Positions 6,905 to 16,486 are shown, numbered from the stretch's first letter. The stretch is DNA of 64,000 nucleotides from an uncultured Prevotellaceae bacterium (GCA_902785695.1 CACZZQ010000004.1:40158-104157); one strand, 5' to 3'. The notes: generated from the letters alone by a model not told the origin. Numbers and translations are program-made.

Positions 6905-9118
6905 CTAAAGGATTTCGACGGAGAGGACCCGAGAGGCGGCACCCTTGTAGAGAATGTCGAGCTTGAAGGTGGCCGATTCACTATAGACATATAAAGAGAG
7001 ATGCTCTTCGTAAGCGGGTTCATAGTCGAAGGCGAGATGGATGGTGGTACCCGAGAGGTAGTTCTCCTTGGGACTGACGGCACCTTCGGCATCGATGGGA
7101 TTAAGCGAGAAGACAGGGTCGGTCATAGCCAGCACACGTGGCAACTCTATCTTCAAGTTGTTGTCAGGACTGGAGAACCAGCTCAGGAATGAGTCCCACC
7201 ACGATTTTTCTACGGTAGGATCTTCTTCAGGCGCTAACACCGTGACACCTTCCTTCAGCGTGCGCTGTAGCTTTCGGGGTTCCAGCGAATAGTTGCGCAG
7301 GTATTCCTCGTGCTGTGCCTGCTGACTGTTAGCCACAGGCTGTTGGCCTCCCCGTGCGCTGTTCAGGGCGCGGTTCTGCTTATAGTTCACATCGTCCACC
7401 CAACAGATGCGGTCATCGGTCATGGCGATGGCACGGATGCGGGTGATGTCGCCGGCCGTCTTGCCCGGATAGCGTATCACCACGGTGTCGAGGTCGGCAA
7501 CACTGTGCTTGGGGATGACATTCATGGAACGCGACACCTTGACCACGTCGTACTCATCCTTATACATATCCGTATAATGGATGCAGAGAAACACGCGGAC
7601 ATTCTCCAGGTCAAGGTCGGAACGGTTGTTGATTTGTACCCGCAGCACGTCATCGCTGTGCCAGAAGAGCCACTCGGACTCAGGTTCCACGCTGACATCG
7701 ACATACGACGACTCCAGGAGCAGGCCCTTGAAGGCACCATAGAGGTTCTCCTCACAGAACTGCATATCAGAGAGCAGCTCGTCGTAGATGCCCTGATTGC
7801 CGCGACGGAAGAAATGGTTGTAGATCTCCTCACGACTCTTTTCCAGATTACCCTGATCAGCATAATGCTTAGCCTTCAACAGATTAGGGCTGAAAAGGCC
7901 GTAGCCCTCCATCGTGGAGGCATAGAGACGGCGCAGGTACTGTCCCTCTGGTGTGCGGTTCAGGTAGTTGCGTGTGTTATAGGCATCAAGCATATCGGTG
8001 AGCTGTGCCGCCTGACGGGGATACTCCACACTGGCCTGATGGAAGCGGCTCATGGCAGCCTGCTCGTTGCCCAACTGCTGCTGCATCAGTCCTTCGAGCA
8101 CGAGGGCCGGTGCCGTACGACCAGGATAGAGCTCGGTATAGCGCTGCAAGAGGGCATTGGCCTGGGCATAATGTCCCTGAAGGGGAGCGGGGGCTTCCGG
8201 AATAACGGAATCACGGAGAGACGGAACATCCGGATTCTCCAGATTTCGGGATACCGATACAACATTATTACGTGATTCCGTTGTAGCTAAGAGAATATGC
8301 CCCATAGACTGCAGGAGCATGGCCTCGGCATTATCAGGATATTTCCTGAGGATGTTTTGCGTATGGGTCATGGCCTCGTCGGTACGGCCGGCATAGAGGT
8401 CCAGATAGGCCTTGTCCTTCTCGATGCAGAGGGCATCGTATTCCTGCATATACTTCTTGCAGATGGGGGTATAGTCCTCCAGATACTGACGGTAGGAGAT
8501 ACGCAGTTTCTGAAGGTCTTGTCGGATGGCAGACTTCAGCTTCTTGTCCTTCTCGTACTGTGCGAAGGCCTCGGAGGTGGAGCGGTCGGCATCCTCGCCG
8601 TTGAGGATGCCAATGAGTGCAAAGATGTCGCCATGAGCAGCACGGAGCAAACTCAGAGCCGAGGTATTCTCTACGAGCGTCTCACCCCCACGGGCGGCAC
8701 TGCGCAGGAGCATCCACACATCGCCTAACTGCTCGTCCTGCTGTCGCAGCTTATAGGTATATTCCAGCACGGGAAAGAGCTTGCGCTTACACTCAAGAAC
8801 ATCGGGAGCCACGCCGGTAAAGTCCTGACGGGCCATATAGTCGAGAAACTCATCGAAGCTGTTGGAGCGTACCTGTGCCAGTTCCAGTGCATTGATGACG
8901 CGTACGGTCTTCTCCAGATCATAGTCCTTGCCCGACTGTAGGTTCTCGCGGTTGCTGACAGCCTCGTAGGCATCGACGAACTCATCGACGGGACGGTAGC
9001 TGTCGATATCGAGCGAGAGCAGATCGACAGTGGAGTCGGAGCCGCCGCAGGCTGTGAGCATCAGTACTCCGATGAGGAACATCGCTGCAAGCCGGTTATG
9101 GATTTTCGTACACATCAT
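6905..9118 (-). CDS. Large lipoprotein with TPR-like helical repeats, function unknown
   Basis: About 737 aa from the ATG at 9118 (MMCTKIHNRLAAMFLIGVLM); the next ATG at 9115 is equally possible. The lipobox LTAC gives a lipid-anchored envelope protein. Residues 50-420 are helix-rich with TPR-like segments (YLDLYAGRTDEAMTHTQNI, LRKYPDNAEAMLL, LLQRYTELYPGRTAPALVL). The C-terminal 250 residues look beta-rich (SESEWLFWHSDDVLRVQINNR is in this part of the chain). It follows the SusD-1 terminator and has its own -7 box only 5 nt from the ATG, so it is a separate unit. It may still serve the adjacent SusC/SusD locus. About 35 residues near 280-315 come from an apparent repeat insertion (8175-8282). 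I do not recognise a named family. Confidence 0.7.
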   Translation of the reverse strand: MMCTKIHNRLAAMFLIGVLMLTACGGSDSTVDLLSLDIDSYRPVDEFVDAYEAVSNRENLQSGKDYDLEKTVRVINALELAQVRSNSFDEFLDYMARQDFTGVAPDVLECKRKLFPVLEYTYKLRQQDEQLGDVWMLLRSAARGGETLVENTSALSLLRAAHGDIFALIGILNGEDADRSTSEAFAQYEKDKKLKSAIRQDLQKLRISYRQYLEDYTPICKKYMQEYDALCIEKDKAYLDLYAGRTDEAMTHTQNILRKYPDNAEAMLLQSMGHILLATTESRNNVVSVSRNLENPDVPSLRDSVIPEAPAPLQGHYAQANALLQRYTELYPGRTAPALVLEGLMQQQLGNEQAAMSRFHQASVEYPRQAAQLTDMLDAYNTRNYLNRTPEGQYLRRLYASTMEGYGLFSPNLLKAKHYADQGNLEKSREEIYNHFFRRGNQGIYDELLSDMQFCEENLYGAFKGLLLESSYVDVSVEPESEWLFWHSDDVLRVQINNRSDLDLENVRVFLCIHYTDMYKDEYDVVKVSRSMNVIPKHSVADLDTVVIRYPGKTAGDITRIRAIAMTDDRICWVDDVNYKQNRALNSARGGQQPVANSQQAQHEEYLRNYSLEPRKLQRTLKEGVTVLAPEEDPTVEKSWWDSFLSWFSSPDNNLKIELPRVLAMTDPVFSLNPIDAEGAVSPKENYLSGTTIHLAFDYEPAYEEHLSLYVYSESATFKLDILYKGAASRVLSVEIL
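8175..8282 (-). repeat. Apparent in-frame palindromic insertion in the TPR-like lipoprotein gene
   Basis: A 12-bp perfect inverted repeat AACGGAATCACG (8204-8215) / CGTGATTCCGTT (8271-8282) brackets 55 nt rich in ATTCCG-type motifs. It is followed on the minus strand by GAAGCCCCCGCTCCCC (8181-8196), which resembles the GC-rich palindrome family seen elsewhere in the window. It encodes roughly SRNNVVSVSRNLENP...SVIPEAPAPLQ, a low-order stretch between two helical repeats. Confidence 0.55.
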
Positions 9119-9122
9119 ATTG

Positions 9123-9130
9123 CAAAGGTA
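9123..9130 (-). promoter_or_regulatory. -7 box TACCTTTG immediately before the TPR-like lipoprotein gene
   Basis: The box ends 5 nt upstream of the ATG at 9118. With the usual 5-8 nt from box to transcription start, the mRNA would begin at or next to the start codon, so it may be leaderless. Confidence 0.6.
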
Positions 9131-9144
9131 TATAATAAAAAGCA

Positions 9145-9188
9145 AAGTAGCGCAAAGTGTTTGAAATCTTTAACGCTTTGCGCTACTT
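9145..9188 (-). terminator. Rho-independent terminator after SusD-1
   Basis: A 13-bp perfect stem AAGTAGCGCAAAG (9145-9157) / CTTTGCGCTACTT (9176-9188). On the minus strand it is followed by TTGCTTTTTATT. It separates the SusC/SusD/fasciclin operon from the TPR-like lipoprotein gene. Confidence 0.8.
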
Positions 9189-9209
9189 AAATACTATTGA
9201 GGCGAGCCT

Positions 9210-11105
9210 TTATTCGCCGATATAGCCAATCTTGCCCTTCCAGCGGAGATACCAGTTCTGGCGGTTGAGAAGCGGGGTTGACGTGGCCTTGGCCTTACCT
9301 TTTCGCATACCAATGATCTTGTTCATCGTAGCCTCAGGGTTGGACTGACGCAGGGCATAGCGCATGATGTCATAGTAGCGGGTACCCTCGAAGGCAAACT
9401 CCAGAGCCGATTCCGTAAGGATCAGGCTGTCGACCACCACCTTTTGCTCCTCAATGAGCTGAGCACGCTTCACGGGGTTGGTCTCGATGGTGTCGTTTGG
9501 CAATACGTAGGTGGTGTCAGCCGGCGTGAAACCGCTACCACGCTGGTGGATACCAATCTGGTTGACACGTGCAGAAGACAGCGTGACGAAGTCCTTGGCT
9601 TTTGCCACCTGATAATACAGGTCAGAGAAGTAGAATTGCGACAAGACGAGAGAATCGGTTTCAGAGTAGATCACAGTATCGTTCTCTGCATCATAGTTCT
9701 GATAGCGTGAAATGACATTATCGAGGATAGCCTGGTCGCTGAGTCCTTCTGACAGAATCTGGAAGGCCATACGTGGATATCCTGCACCGTTGAAGGCCTC
9801 TGCCATACGCAGGTAGAGCATGGTGCGGCGATAGATGTTCACATTAGGATATTTCTTCCACTTGCTGATCTCCTGAGTCTCAATACGGTCTTTGGTGATA
9901 GCATCGGTCTCCACATCCTTCTTCCACACAGCGGCCAGACGCAGGTCGCCCGACATATGCTCTGTCAGACCGTGGTCGGCAAAATACGTCTCATTGCCAC
10001 TCTTTGTGAGAACCACGTTGGTCTGTGCCTCGGAAATCTCTTCAAGACGGGTTGAGGGAACAATGCTCACCTTCTTGTTGTTCTCGTCGCGAGAGGTGAA
10101 GAAATTACGCAACTCACTGTAATGACCATCGGCAGGAATCTTGTCGCCGGCAATCATCGTGATCAGCTCTGCATCATAACGGGTACTCTCCTCAATGGGG
10201 AAGATCTTGTCCCTTCCTGAGAATTTCAGGTAAGAAGTCTCGCCCGGCTCCCAATAGCAGCGAGCGTCGAGGGTAAGAGGATATGCACCATTTCCCAGGC
10301 GATAGCTGCGGTCATAGATATACAGATAGTACATCCAAGCAGCTTCAAGATAGTCGTACTGGTCGCCCGTCAGCGAAGCACGCCACAGGTAGAGGTCACC
10401 AAGCACCACGCTGGTGGGGAAGAAGAAGAGCCTGGACTCCTCGTCGCGAACCTTGCCATAGTTGGGTGTCTCTACGTTGTAACGGCGTTGCAGACTCGAC
10501 AGGTCATCGATGAAGAAGTTGCAGACTTGCATCAGATTATACTTCGCACCGTTTTCAGCAGCCTCGGCCTCCTCTTTACTGAGCAATGGTTCTGTGAAGA
10601 AAGGCACGTTGCCGTAGTTGAGCACCAGCTGCAGGTAGGTCCATGCCCTGATGGTCTTGACAGCACAGAACTCCTTCATGAAGATATCGTCATCGCGGTT
10701 GTCGCGATAAGCGGTATCGGCATGGGCAATGAAATAGTTACAGTTGTTGATAACGGCATAATAGTCACTGGGATTATTATACTTGTTACTGTCGTTCACG
10801 TTAAACTCATAAATCTGAACCAGGTCTTTGTTGGCCTCGCCAGTCAGTTCTACCAGGTCTCCGCGCAACTCGCCAAGCAGGACAGTGCGGTCGGCCAGGG
10901 CCTGAAGCTTCTTCAGGATACCCGTTACAGAATAGATGGTGTCCTCAGCCACCGTCAGATGCTCGGTATCGGCATAGAGCACATCGTCGCTTTCCTGGGC
11001 AAAGAAGTCTTCACAGGATGTGAGCATTGGAAGTGCCATGAGGGCTGCGGCAATGCCGCAGCACACTGAGCCAGCCCCTTTACGATATATATTCTTGATA
11101 TTCAT
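9210..11105 (-). CDS. SusD/RagB-family outer-membrane lipoprotein (pair 1)
   Basis: 631 aa. The N-terminus MNIKNIYRKGAGSV leads to lipobox LTSC (PMLTSCEDFF). SusD features include an early helical region (AVKTIRAWTYLQLVLNYGNV) typical of the TPR scaffold, FPIEESTRYDAELI in the middle and a C-terminal FEGTRYYDIMRYA segment (canonical 'F.EG.R.yDi.Rw'). SusD proteins cap the partner SusC channel and bind substrate at the cell surface. The gene lies 43 nt downstream of SusC-1, and the pair ends the long minus-strand operon. Substrate is unknown. Confidence 0.92.
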   Translation of the reverse strand: MNIKNIYRKGAGSVCCGIAAALMALPMLTSCEDFFAQESDDVLYADTEHLTVAEDTIYSVTGILKKLQALADRTVLLGELRGDLVELTGEANKDLVQIYEFNVNDSNKYNNPSDYYAVINNCNYFIAHADTAYRDNRDDDIFMKEFCAVKTIRAWTYLQLVLNYGNVPFFTEPLLSKEEAEAAENGAKYNLMQVCNFFIDDLSSLQRRYNVETPNYGKVRDEESRLFFFPTSVVLGDLYLWRASLTGDQYDYLEAAWMYYLYIYDRSYRLGNGAYPLTLDARCYWEPGETSYLKFSGRDKIFPIEESTRYDAELITMIAGDKIPADGHYSELRNFFTSRDENNKKVSIVPSTRLEEISEAQTNVVLTKSGNETYFADHGLTEHMSGDLRLAAVWKKDVETDAITKDRIETQEISKWKKYPNVNIYRRTMLYLRMAEAFNGAGYPRMAFQILSEGLSDQAILDNVISRYQNYDAENDTVIYSETDSLVLSQFYFSDLYYQVAKAKDFVTLSSARVNQIGIHQRGSGFTPADTTYVLPNDTIETNPVKRAQLIEEQKVVVDSLILTESALEFAFEGTRYYDIMRYALRQSNPEATMNKIIGMRKGKAKATSTPLLNRQNWYLRWKGKIGYIGE

Positions 11106-11144
11106 AATGCTTAATTCTTAATGCTTAATTCTTAATGCTTAATT
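11106..11144. repeat. 14-nt tandem repeat in the SusC-1/SusD-1 spacer
   Basis: AATGCTTAATTCTT repeats at 11106 and 11120 with a partial third copy at 11134, filling the spacer and the region before the SusD-1 start codon. The same ATTAAGCATT/AAGAATT motif fills the spacer before topA (39101-39132). Confidence 0.75.
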
Positions 11145-11148
11145 AGAA

Positions 11149-14100
11149 TTACAGGTTAATCTTAACGCCTGCAACAAAACTGCGGCTCTGGCCCAGACAA
11201 CCCAGGTCGATACCCTGACCAATGACGCTTGAGGTCATCGTCATCTCGGGATCGCTGCCCAGATACTTGGTAAAGGTCAGCAGGTTGTTGCCCTGAATCC
11301 AGAACTGGAAGCCCTGGATGTACTCTGACTTGATAGGCAGGTCGTATGACAGTGTCACGGTCTTCAGACGCAGGTATGAGCCATCCTCTATCCAGCGGTC
11401 GCTGAAGCGTGAGTTGCCCATAGGATCCTGGAAGGTGATGCGTGGGATATCGGTCTGCTGACCCTCCACCTGCCAACGGCGCAGAAGGGCTGTTGACTGG
11501 TTCATGAATCGGCTGCCGCCTTCGAGCTGTGAGCGCATATAGTTATAGATGTCGTTACCCAGCGAGTAGTTGAAGTTGACATCGAGCTTGAAGCGCTTCC
11601 AAGCCAGCGAGGTGAAGATATTTCCATAGAGATCGGGGTTGGGGTTGCCAATGATGGTCTGGTCGGCCTCAGTGATCATACCGTCGTTGTTCAGGTCGGC
11701 GAAGTGTACGTCACCAGCCTCGAAGTAAACATGGTCAATACCATTGTCGCCATAGATATAGAGTCCATTGGGATCGTAGGTGGCCTTACCTGCAGCACTG
11801 GCAGAGGCAGCCTGAGCCTCGGCAGTAGTGCTAAACACGCCCAAGGTCTTATAGCCATAGAAAGCATTAGCCACATTACCTATCTGAGAGCGGATAGTGG
11901 CACCATAGATCTCATTGTCCACATACGGCTTTTCATCGGGCAGTTCGGTAATCTCGTTCTTGTAGTGACCTACGCTGGCCCCTACCTGCCACTGCCAGTC
12001 ACGCGTATTGATGACCTTGGCCATGAAGTTCGCGTCGTAACCTTCGTTCTTCAGCTTACCGCCGTTAGACCAGTTCTCGCTCAATCCACTGAGGTAACCC
12101 AGACTCTGAAGAGTCAGCAGGTTGGTGGTGGTGGAACGGAAGTAGTTGACACCTACACTCAGACGGTTGTCGATGAAGCTGCCTTCGAGTCCCAAGTTGA
12201 GGCGACGGGTGGTCTCCCACTGGATCTTGGTATTACCGATTCCCTCGAAAGCCAGTCCAGAGATAGAGTGGAGGAAACGTGATGCACGGAAGTAACTGCG
12301 TGCGGCATAATAGTTGACATCGTCGTTACCGCTGATGTCATAGCCCAACGAGAGACGCAGATAGTTCACACCATCGACATTAGACAGCCAAGGCTCGTTG
12401 GTGAGCACCCATGATCCCTGGATGCCGGGGAACACGCCCCATGCTGCCTTGAACAGACGGAAGTCGCCACCATCCTGACCGAAGCGTGAAGAGCCGTCGA
12501 TGGTCAGGTTGCCCTGGAGGAAATAGCGTCCTTTGTAATTGTACTCTGCCTGTGCATAGTATGAGAGAGAGTTCCAGCTCTCGTTCACTCCTTCGGCATC
12601 CTTATTAGCCAGTGAACCAGTGATGAACGGCGTCTTATCACTACCGGTGTTGTAACCTACCTGTGAGGTACTGGTGAACTCTTCCCAGTTGATGCGTGCA
12701 CCACCGAAGAGGTGGAGGTAATGGGCATCGAAGCGGTGTGTCCAGTCAATACGTGTGTCGCTCATCACGGAGTTCTGCTTGGATGCCAGTGAGCGGGCCT
12801 CGTTATTGCGGGTCTCGCCAAGGCTGGTCACATAATAGTCGGGCGTACCGTTGATGGGGATATAGAACTTCTCATTGGTATTCACCAGGTTATAGCTGAA
12901 GTGCTCGCTCACCGAGAGATTACGGGTGATGTTGTACTTCGGCGTAACGGTGAGGTTCAGCATCGAGGTCTCGAAGCGGTTCTTGGTCTCCAGCTCACCA
13001 TATTCATTGATGGCAGCGGGGTTGCCCAACTTATAGTTGTATCCAGACTTAGTATAGTTATACAGAGCCTCGTCCAGGTAAGACTCCTGGTCGATGTCGT
13101 ACTGCGAATCCGAGAAGCGACCGTTACCGGCTTCATCGTGGCCATAGCTATAGGCACTCATGAAGGGGCTCTTCACGTAGGCCAAGAAGCCGGGAGCGGT
13201 AGGCGTACCCTCATCATAGCTCTCAGGAGCACCGTCGTTGCGGACATCGCGGGTCTGGTTGGCAAACGATGCGTCGAAGCGCACGCCCAGCTTGTTGCCC
13301 AGCGAGATATCTGTGTTGAAGCGTACATTCAGGCGGTCCATGTCGTTGTACTTCATGGTGCTCTGTGCACTGGTATAGCCTACAGAGAGGTTGTAGTTGG
13401 CCACTTCGTCACCACCCTCTACGTTGATACCGTAGTTCTGGGTCATAGCGGTGCGATAGACAAAGTCTTTCCAGTCGGTGTTCTGATGATACTGATCGTA
13501 GTAGTAGTACTTCTTGCCGTTCTGGTCGTACTCTGGCTTCAGGAACTTGAAGTCACGCAGCTGTGTGTTGGTAGACTTCAGCATCTCGGAGACATAGCCG
13601 CGATAGCCACCGGCATCCATCACCGAGAGGTACTTTGGCTCCAATACCACGCCAGCCGAGATGTTGGCCGTGATACGTGTTGCCATCGACTTGTTGCGGC
13701 GGGTCTGGATGAGGATGACACCGTTGGCACCTTTTGAACCATAGAGAGCGGTACCGTTGCGCATCACCGTCACCTTCTCGATGTCAGCGGGATTGATGTT
13801 CGTCAGCACGTCATTATACAAACCATCGTGGAGCAATGTACGGGTGTACTGCTGGTCGATGATAACGTCATCGATGACGATGAGGGGCTGGGCATTCGAG
13901 TTCAGTGAGTTCAAGCCCTGCATGAACATCACGCTACCGATGCCGGGCGTGCCGTTACGACTAATGGTATAGACCTGGCCGCCCATCTGCTTCTGGATCT
14001 CGTCCTTAATATTGATGGCGTTGGTGTACTGGAAGTCAGTAGCCACCACATCACTGCGCACGTTGGTCTGCTGGGTGAACTCGGCCTTGAAGGTCTTGGG

Positions 14101-14469
14101 ATAGAGTTTAACAGCCTTCTGCTCGCTGTCACGCGAAAGGCCCTGCTTCACAGGGTTATGATCGGGAGATGACACATAGATGCCCGTCGAGAAGAGCGGC
14201 AACTTCAAAGAGTAGCTACCGTCGTCGTCGGTCAGCACACTATAGCCATCAATCTCCGAGGCACGCACAATAGCACCCGAGACGGGCTGCCCTGTGGCAG
14301 CATCAAACACAAAGCCCTTTACGGTGCGGGTCTCATAGTGTTTCTGCACTCTTACTACACGCTTGGTCTGAACAACCTCTTCCTCTTCTTCGGTGTCTTC
14401 ATCTTGCGCTACGACACACAAGGGGAAAGCCATCAGCAGCGTTATTCCAAATAAGATATATCGTTTCAT
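11149..14469 (-). CDS. SusC/RagA-family TonB-dependent outer-membrane transporter (pair 1)
   Basis: 1106 aa. The signal peptide MKRYILFGITLLMAFPLCVVAQ precedes an acidic run (DEDTEEEEE), then a carboxypeptidase-regulatory-like beta-sandwich (VKGFVFDAATGQPVSGAIV), a plug domain (QPLIVIDDVIIDQ; ADIEKVTVMRNGTALYGSKG) and a long beta-barrel ending AGVKINL with a terminal hydrophobic residue. The family imports oligosaccharides or peptides across the outer membrane using TonB energy, with its SusD lid. It follows a fasciclin lipoprotein gene by 31 nt. The acidic run between signal and first domain is unusual among SusC proteins. Confidence 0.94.
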   Translation of the reverse strand: MKRYILFGITLLMAFPLCVVAQDEDTEEEEEVVQTKRVVRVQKHYETRTVKGFVFDAATGQPVSGAIVRASEIDGYSVLTDDDGSYSLKLPLFSTGIYVSSPDHNPVKQGLSRDSEQKAVKLYPKTFKAEFTQQTNVRSDVVATDFQYTNAINIKDEIQKQMGGQVYTISRNGTPGIGSVMFMQGLNSLNSNAQPLIVIDDVIIDQQYTRTLLHDGLYNDVLTNINPADIEKVTVMRNGTALYGSKGANGVILIQTRRNKSMATRITANISAGVVLEPKYLSVMDAGGYRGYVSEMLKSTNTQLRDFKFLKPEYDQNGKKYYYYDQYHQNTDWKDFVYRTAMTQNYGINVEGGDEVANYNLSVGYTSAQSTMKYNDMDRLNVRFNTDISLGNKLGVRFDASFANQTRDVRNDGAPESYDEGTPTAPGFLAYVKSPFMSAYSYGHDEAGNGRFSDSQYDIDQESYLDEALYNYTKSGYNYKLGNPAAINEYGELETKNRFETSMLNLTVTPKYNITRNLSVSEHFSYNLVNTNEKFYIPINGTPDYYVTSLGETRNNEARSLASKQNSVMSDTRIDWTHRFDAHYLHLFGGARINWEEFTSTSQVGYNTGSDKTPFITGSLANKDAEGVNESWNSLSYYAQAEYNYKGRYFLQGNLTIDGSSRFGQDGGDFRLFKAAWGVFPGIQGSWVLTNEPWLSNVDGVNYLRLSLGYDISGNDDVNYYAARSYFRASRFLHSISGLAFEGIGNTKIQWETTRRLNLGLEGSFIDNRLSVGVNYFRSTTTNLLTLQSLGYLSGLSENWSNGGKLKNEGYDANFMAKVINTRDWQWQVGASVGHYKNEITELPDEKPYVDNEIYGATIRSQIGNVANAFYGYKTLGVFSTTAEAQAASASAAGKATYDPNGLYIYGDNGIDHVYFEAGDVHFADLNNDGMITEADQTIIGNPNPDLYGNIFTSLAWKRFKLDVNFNYSLGNDIYNYMRSQLEGGSRFMNQSTALLRRWQVEGQQTDIPRITFQDPMGNSRFSDRWIEDGSYLRLKTVTLSYDLPIKSEYIQGFQFWIQGNNLLTFTKYLGSDPEMTMTSSVIGQGIDLGCLGQSRSFVAGVKINL

Positions 14470-14500
14470 ATCGTTCTTTCTTTATTTTTTCAGGTGAACA

Positions 14501-16462
14501 TTAGCGTTGCATATACCATCCCTTGTATGGACGGTCGTCATACTTTCCGTGAGGATAAATCAGGACACCAGGAGTGCCTTGTGCCTTTTCAGGTATCTTC
14601 GTTATCAGTTTGCCTGTGCCTACAGTAGCAGGCAGCGAGGTAGTCAGCTCCATCGTTCCATGAGGCACGAGCAGGATAGCATTGATGCGGATGTCACGGG
14701 TATAGACAACCTTGTCGGGCTTGGTAGCATCCACCTTCATTTCCGAAATCGACACATTGTTCTCGAACTGCATCACTATCTGCAGGTTTGTATCGTCAAC
14801 GCCTCTTGTAGCCTTCGGGAATTTGTAGTCGCTGGCTACGAGGAAATAGTCGACTGAATCAGGATGGGTCTCGAAATACTTTGTCTTGCCATCTGCTCCC
14901 TGCAGCTGCACGCCCTTGGACATTCCCGGGCCATAGAGCTTACACTTGAACTTCGTTGGACGACGATCAGCTTCTGTGGCAGCAGTGTCGGCAGCCAGGG
15001 CCGGTGCAGTGACCACATAGATGTCATAGCCTATGTTGGAAAGCACTTTCGGCAATGTGTACCAAATCTTTGGAGACACTGTGGTGTTAGCGGGATGGAA
15101 CTCCAGCAGTTTGTTGTTCCACAGCTTGTTGAAATAAGCCTTGTTAGTGGAGGTGACATCTTTTGAGTTGTGCGTTGAGCTTTCCAAAGAGTCCTTTGTG
15201 TTCTTGTCATAGTACTTGCTCACCTCCTTCAGGTTGCTGTTAGTCACGATAATCCACTGGTGGAAAGTCATGAGGGGATCAATCTTCCAGTCACTGACCT
15301 TATAGAGTTCACCGTTACTACATTTCTTGATGTCAGACTCGTTGAGTACGCCTTTGGCATTCGCAGAGTTTTTCGGCATATAATACTGATAGTACTCAAA
15401 CGGTGCACCCCACTTCGACTTACGCTCCACGTACTTGAGTACGCTGTTGATTGACATGATAGAGTCTTCCCACGTATATTCCGGATTGGTGGTGTGGCTG
15501 AATGCCGTACCCTCCATGATAGCCAGTCGGGGCAGTTTATACTGCAGTGAGTCGCGCGTATCATCGTTCATACCGCCAGGCATCTGGAAGTAAGGCTCAT
15601 ATTCGGCTATCATCTTCTCCCACTGGTCATTGGTAGGAGCCAGCATAGTATAGGTACTGTCTTCAGAACTGAGCTTGCCCAGATAGTCGAACAGCTGGTT
15701 CTTCTGCTCAAAGACAGAGTCCAGATACTGCGTCTTACCGTCAGTGATACTACCGGGAACACTCTGCTCGGGCAGGAAGTTCTTGTAGTAGTAGCGGCGC
15801 CCCTCTTCATTACTATAGAGGAAACTGCGCACGCTGTCCAGGTCGGCATCTTCGGCAACAGCCTCAAAGATGTTGGGCAGGAACTGCACGGGTTCTGAGA
15901 CAACATTGAGCACACCATTATTATACAGCTGGTTGAACTGCAGCATCTTCACCCCGTTGATGGTAGAGTCGTTGCCCAGAGCGGCATACTTACCGTTCAT
16001 CAGCGTCAGCGTGTCTTGGCGTAACTCTGAGAACGAGTGGCTGTAGAGTGCCATGTGGTTCTGGATGAACTGTTTCAGCACGGTGTTGTTCTCTTCCATC
16101 ACCGTACCCTTCTGTGCCTTGTAGTCGGCAATCAAGTCGTTAGCCTGCGACTCCGTCAGGTAGTCGTTGGTAGGAGCGAAGACGGTGAACACCTGGTTGC
16201 CGTTCAACCTGTCCACATATTCGCATCCCTCAATGACCTTGGCGAAGTTGCTCAATTTGTCCTTCAAGGTAGGATCACTGGTGATGGCCTGCCAGATAGT
16301 GCCGTCGTGCACACTGTTCTCACCACCTCCCAGGCTCTCGTAGTGGTCGTCCCAAGTGTCTGTACAAGAGACCCCCACCCAGCCTCCCCCTAAGATGGGG
16401 AGGAGCATATAGACTGCGAAACGAAATAGTTTCTTCGTCTTTTCCAATATAATTTGTTTCAT
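14501..16462 (-). CDS. Fasciclin-domain lipoprotein (copy next to SusC-1)
   Basis: 653 aa from the ATG at 16462 (MKQIILEKTKKLFRFAVYML). The lipobox is VGVSC. A FAS1 domain is visible from about residue 40 (TWDDHYES, FAKVIEGCEYVDRLNG, VFTVFAPTNDYL), and a second begins near 250 (LFDYLGKLSSEDSTYTMLAP). The 'FAPTN'/'LAPTN' H1-motif equivalents are clear. FAS1 modules mediate adhesion or surface protein-protein contacts; here it is probably an outer-surface accessory of the SusC/SusD pair. Part of the signal peptide and lipobox (LLPILGGGWVGV) is encoded by a GC-rich palindromic repeat. A -7 box at 16487-16494 may give SusC-1/SusD-1 and this gene a promoter inside the longer operon. Confidence 0.82.
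   Translation of the reverse strand: MKQIILEKTKKLFRFAVYMLLPILGGGWVGVSCTDTWDDHYESLGGGENSVHDGTIWQAITSDPTLKDKLSNFAKVIEGCEYVDRLNGNQVFTVFAPTNDYLTESQANDLIADYKAQKGTVMEENNTVLKQFIQNHMALYSHSFSELRQDTLTLMNGKYAALGNDSTINGVKMLQFNQLYNNGVLNVVSEPVQFLPNIFEAVAEDADLDSVRSFLYSNEEGRRYYYKNFLPEQSVPGSITDGKTQYLDSVFEQKNQLFDYLGKLSSEDSTYTMLAPTNDQWEKMIAEYEPYFQMPGGMNDDTRDSLQYKLPRLAIMEGTAFSHTTNPEYTWEDSIMSINSVLKYVERKSKWGAPFEYYQYYMPKNSANAKGVLNESDIKKCSNGELYKVSDWKIDPLMTFHQWIIVTNSNLKEVSKYYDKNTKDSLESSTHNSKDVTSTNKAYFNKLWNNKLLEFHPANTTVSPKIWYTLPKVLSNIGYDIYVVTAPALAADTAATEADRRPTKFKCKLYGPGMSKGVQLQGADGKTKYFETHPDSVDYFLVASDYKFPKATRGVDDTNLQIVMQFENNVSISEMKVDATKPDKVVYTRDIRINAILLVPHGTMELTTSLPATVGTGKLITKIPEKAQGTPGVLIYPHGKYDDRPYKGWYMQR
16371..16406 (-). 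repeat. GC-rich palindrome inside the fasciclin lipoprotein signal sequence
   Basis: Reads CTCCTCCCCATC...GGGGGAGG...GGTGGGGGTCT on the minus strand, the same layout as the repeats at 44452-44488 and 44807-44846. It is in frame and supplies residues of the signal peptide just before the lipobox Cys. Confidence 0.7.
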
Positions 16463-16486
16463 AATCAGTTTCTTTATATGATTGTA

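Noticed and set aside
12901-13737. Long antisense open frame within SusC-1 (and similar frames across the SusC/SusD genes)
   Set aside because: It mirrors the codon structure of the real gene on the other strand; no start signal or family motifs.
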